Positions 6,770 through 7,425 of a stretch of DNA of 7,425 nt are shown one piece after another (within the stretch, counting starts at the first letter, position 1; every line of letters starts with the position of its first letter). The position numbers were made by a program, and so were the translations under genes. The DNA lies in the NCBI GenBank assembly GCA_011523155.1, contig WTHL01000203.1, positions 1 through 7,425 on the forward strand, given 5' to 3'. The notes under the pieces were generated by a model that saw only the letters and a list, made by a program, of their open reading frames with translations, searched no databases and was not told where the DNA came from. The stretch is from Synechococcus sp. PL34863bin_39. Lineage in GTDB: Bacteria; Cyanobacteriota; Cyanobacteriia; PCC-6307; Cyanobiaceae.

Positions 6770-7408
6770 ATGGCCGCCTTCCGCCTCGATCTGATCGGTC
6801 GTTATCTACGGCCGCATCGCCGCACGGTGTGTCTGGGGGCTGTTGCCCTGGTGATCGTGAACATGCTGAGCGTGACGATCCCGCTGGAGGTTCGGCGTGT
6901 GATCGACGATCTCCAGGGTGGTTTCGCCTTCGACGACGTGCTGCGCCAGGCCCTCTGGATCGTGGTGCTGGCCAGCACGATGGGGATCGTGCGGTTGATC
7001 TCGCGACAACTGGTGTTCGGCGTGGGCCGTCAGGTCGAAGTGGAGCTCCGCCAGAATTTGTTTGACCACATGCTGCTGCAGGACCCTGGCTGGGTTCAGG
7101 ACACCGGCAGCGGCGAGGTGATCAGCCGCGCAACCAGTGATGTTGAAAACGTTCGTCGCCTGCTTGGCTTCGCCGTTCTCAGCCTGACCAACACAATCCT
7201 TGCGTACGCCTTCACGCTTCCGGCGATGCTGGCGATCGATCCGTGGCTGACCCTTGCAGCCATCGCGCTCTACCCGGTGATGCTCGGAACGGTGCGGTTG
7301 TTCGGCGGACGGATGATGCGTCAGCAACGCAGGCAGCAGGAACAACTGGCCGGGCTCAGCGACCTGATTCAGGAAGATCTCTCCGGGATAGCAGGCATCA
7401 AGAACTAA
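6770..7408 (+). CDS. ABC exporter, N-terminal membrane half; stops early next to the window edge
   Basis: The 212-residue frame starts at ATG 6770 ([20 protein letters not shown]) and matches the type 1 ABC-exporter transmembrane domain of MdlB/MsbA-like multidrug transporters. Four hydrophobic segments are visible at about 20-40, 60-80, 132-155 and 158-178. The intracellular-loop motif [29 protein letters not shown] (positions 97-125) is typical. A full protein of this type is about 580-600 residues, with Walker A, signature and Walker B motifs that would lie beyond the window. The frame ends at a TAA (7406-7408) after [10 protein letters not shown], where relatives usually continue along the lines of IKxYGQE. 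The last 17 bases can be read as a corrupted version of that continuation. The break is therefore either a real nonsense/frameshift mutation or poor sequence at a contig end. The substrate cannot be told. Confidence 0.85.
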   Translation: MAAFRLDLIGRYLRPHRRTVCLGAVALVIVNMLSVTIPLEVRRVIDDLQGGFAFDDVLRQALWIVVLASTMGIVRLISRQLVFGVGRQVEVELRQNLFDHMLLQDPGWVQDTGSGEVISRATSDVENVRRLLGFAVLSLTNTILAYAFTLPAMLAIDPWLTLAAIALYPVMLGTVRLFGGRMMRQQRRQQEQLAGLSDLIQEDLSGIAGIKN

Positions 7409-7425
7409 GGGGAGGGAGGCCAGGA

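Overview
The window most likely comes from a marine picocyanobacterium (Synechococcus/Cyanobium lineage). It is GC-rich and densely packed. It carries a small cyanobacterial DUF1816 protein, an rRNA methyltransferase with a very long Arg/Gly/Asp-rich N-terminal tail, and housekeeping genes in an order I associate, from memory, with that group. No transposon, phage gene, CRISPR array, tRNA or rRNA was seen. Both edges cut a gene: gatA runs off the left edge, and an ABC transporter is broken close to the right edge. This suggests a contig or an arbitrary cut rather than a natural unit.

Layout. Seven genes lie on the minus strand and are transcribed from right to left: trpD (6583-5537), carA (5502-4363), a single-domain STAS protein (4273-3932), mrnC (3935-3528), rlmB (3513-1771), a DUF1816 protein (1691-1443) and gatA (1411 to beyond base 1). 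Gaps run from a 4-base overlap to 89 bases, so a single long transcript is plausible. A 186-base divergent intergenic region (6584-6769) separates them from an ABC-exporter gene on the plus strand (6770-7408). That region holds a strong intrinsic-terminator-like hairpin with a run of eight T, oriented towards trpD and ending only 8 bases before its start codon.

Function. The cluster combines biosynthesis and translation: TrpD (tryptophan), CarA (carbamoyl phosphate for arginine and pyrimidines), GatA (Gln-tRNA/Asn-tRNA amidation), and the 23S rRNA processing and modification pair MrnC and RlmB. The STAS protein looks like an anti-sigma-factor antagonist or other phospho-switch without its kinase nearby. 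The DUF1816 protein has no assigned role.

I see no clearly new multi-gene system. The points most worth a second look are the terminator in front of trpD, the long disordered tails and internal 18-bp repeats of rlmB, the in-frame stop in the ABC transporter beside the window edge, and a possible one-base frameshift at the start of the STAS gene.
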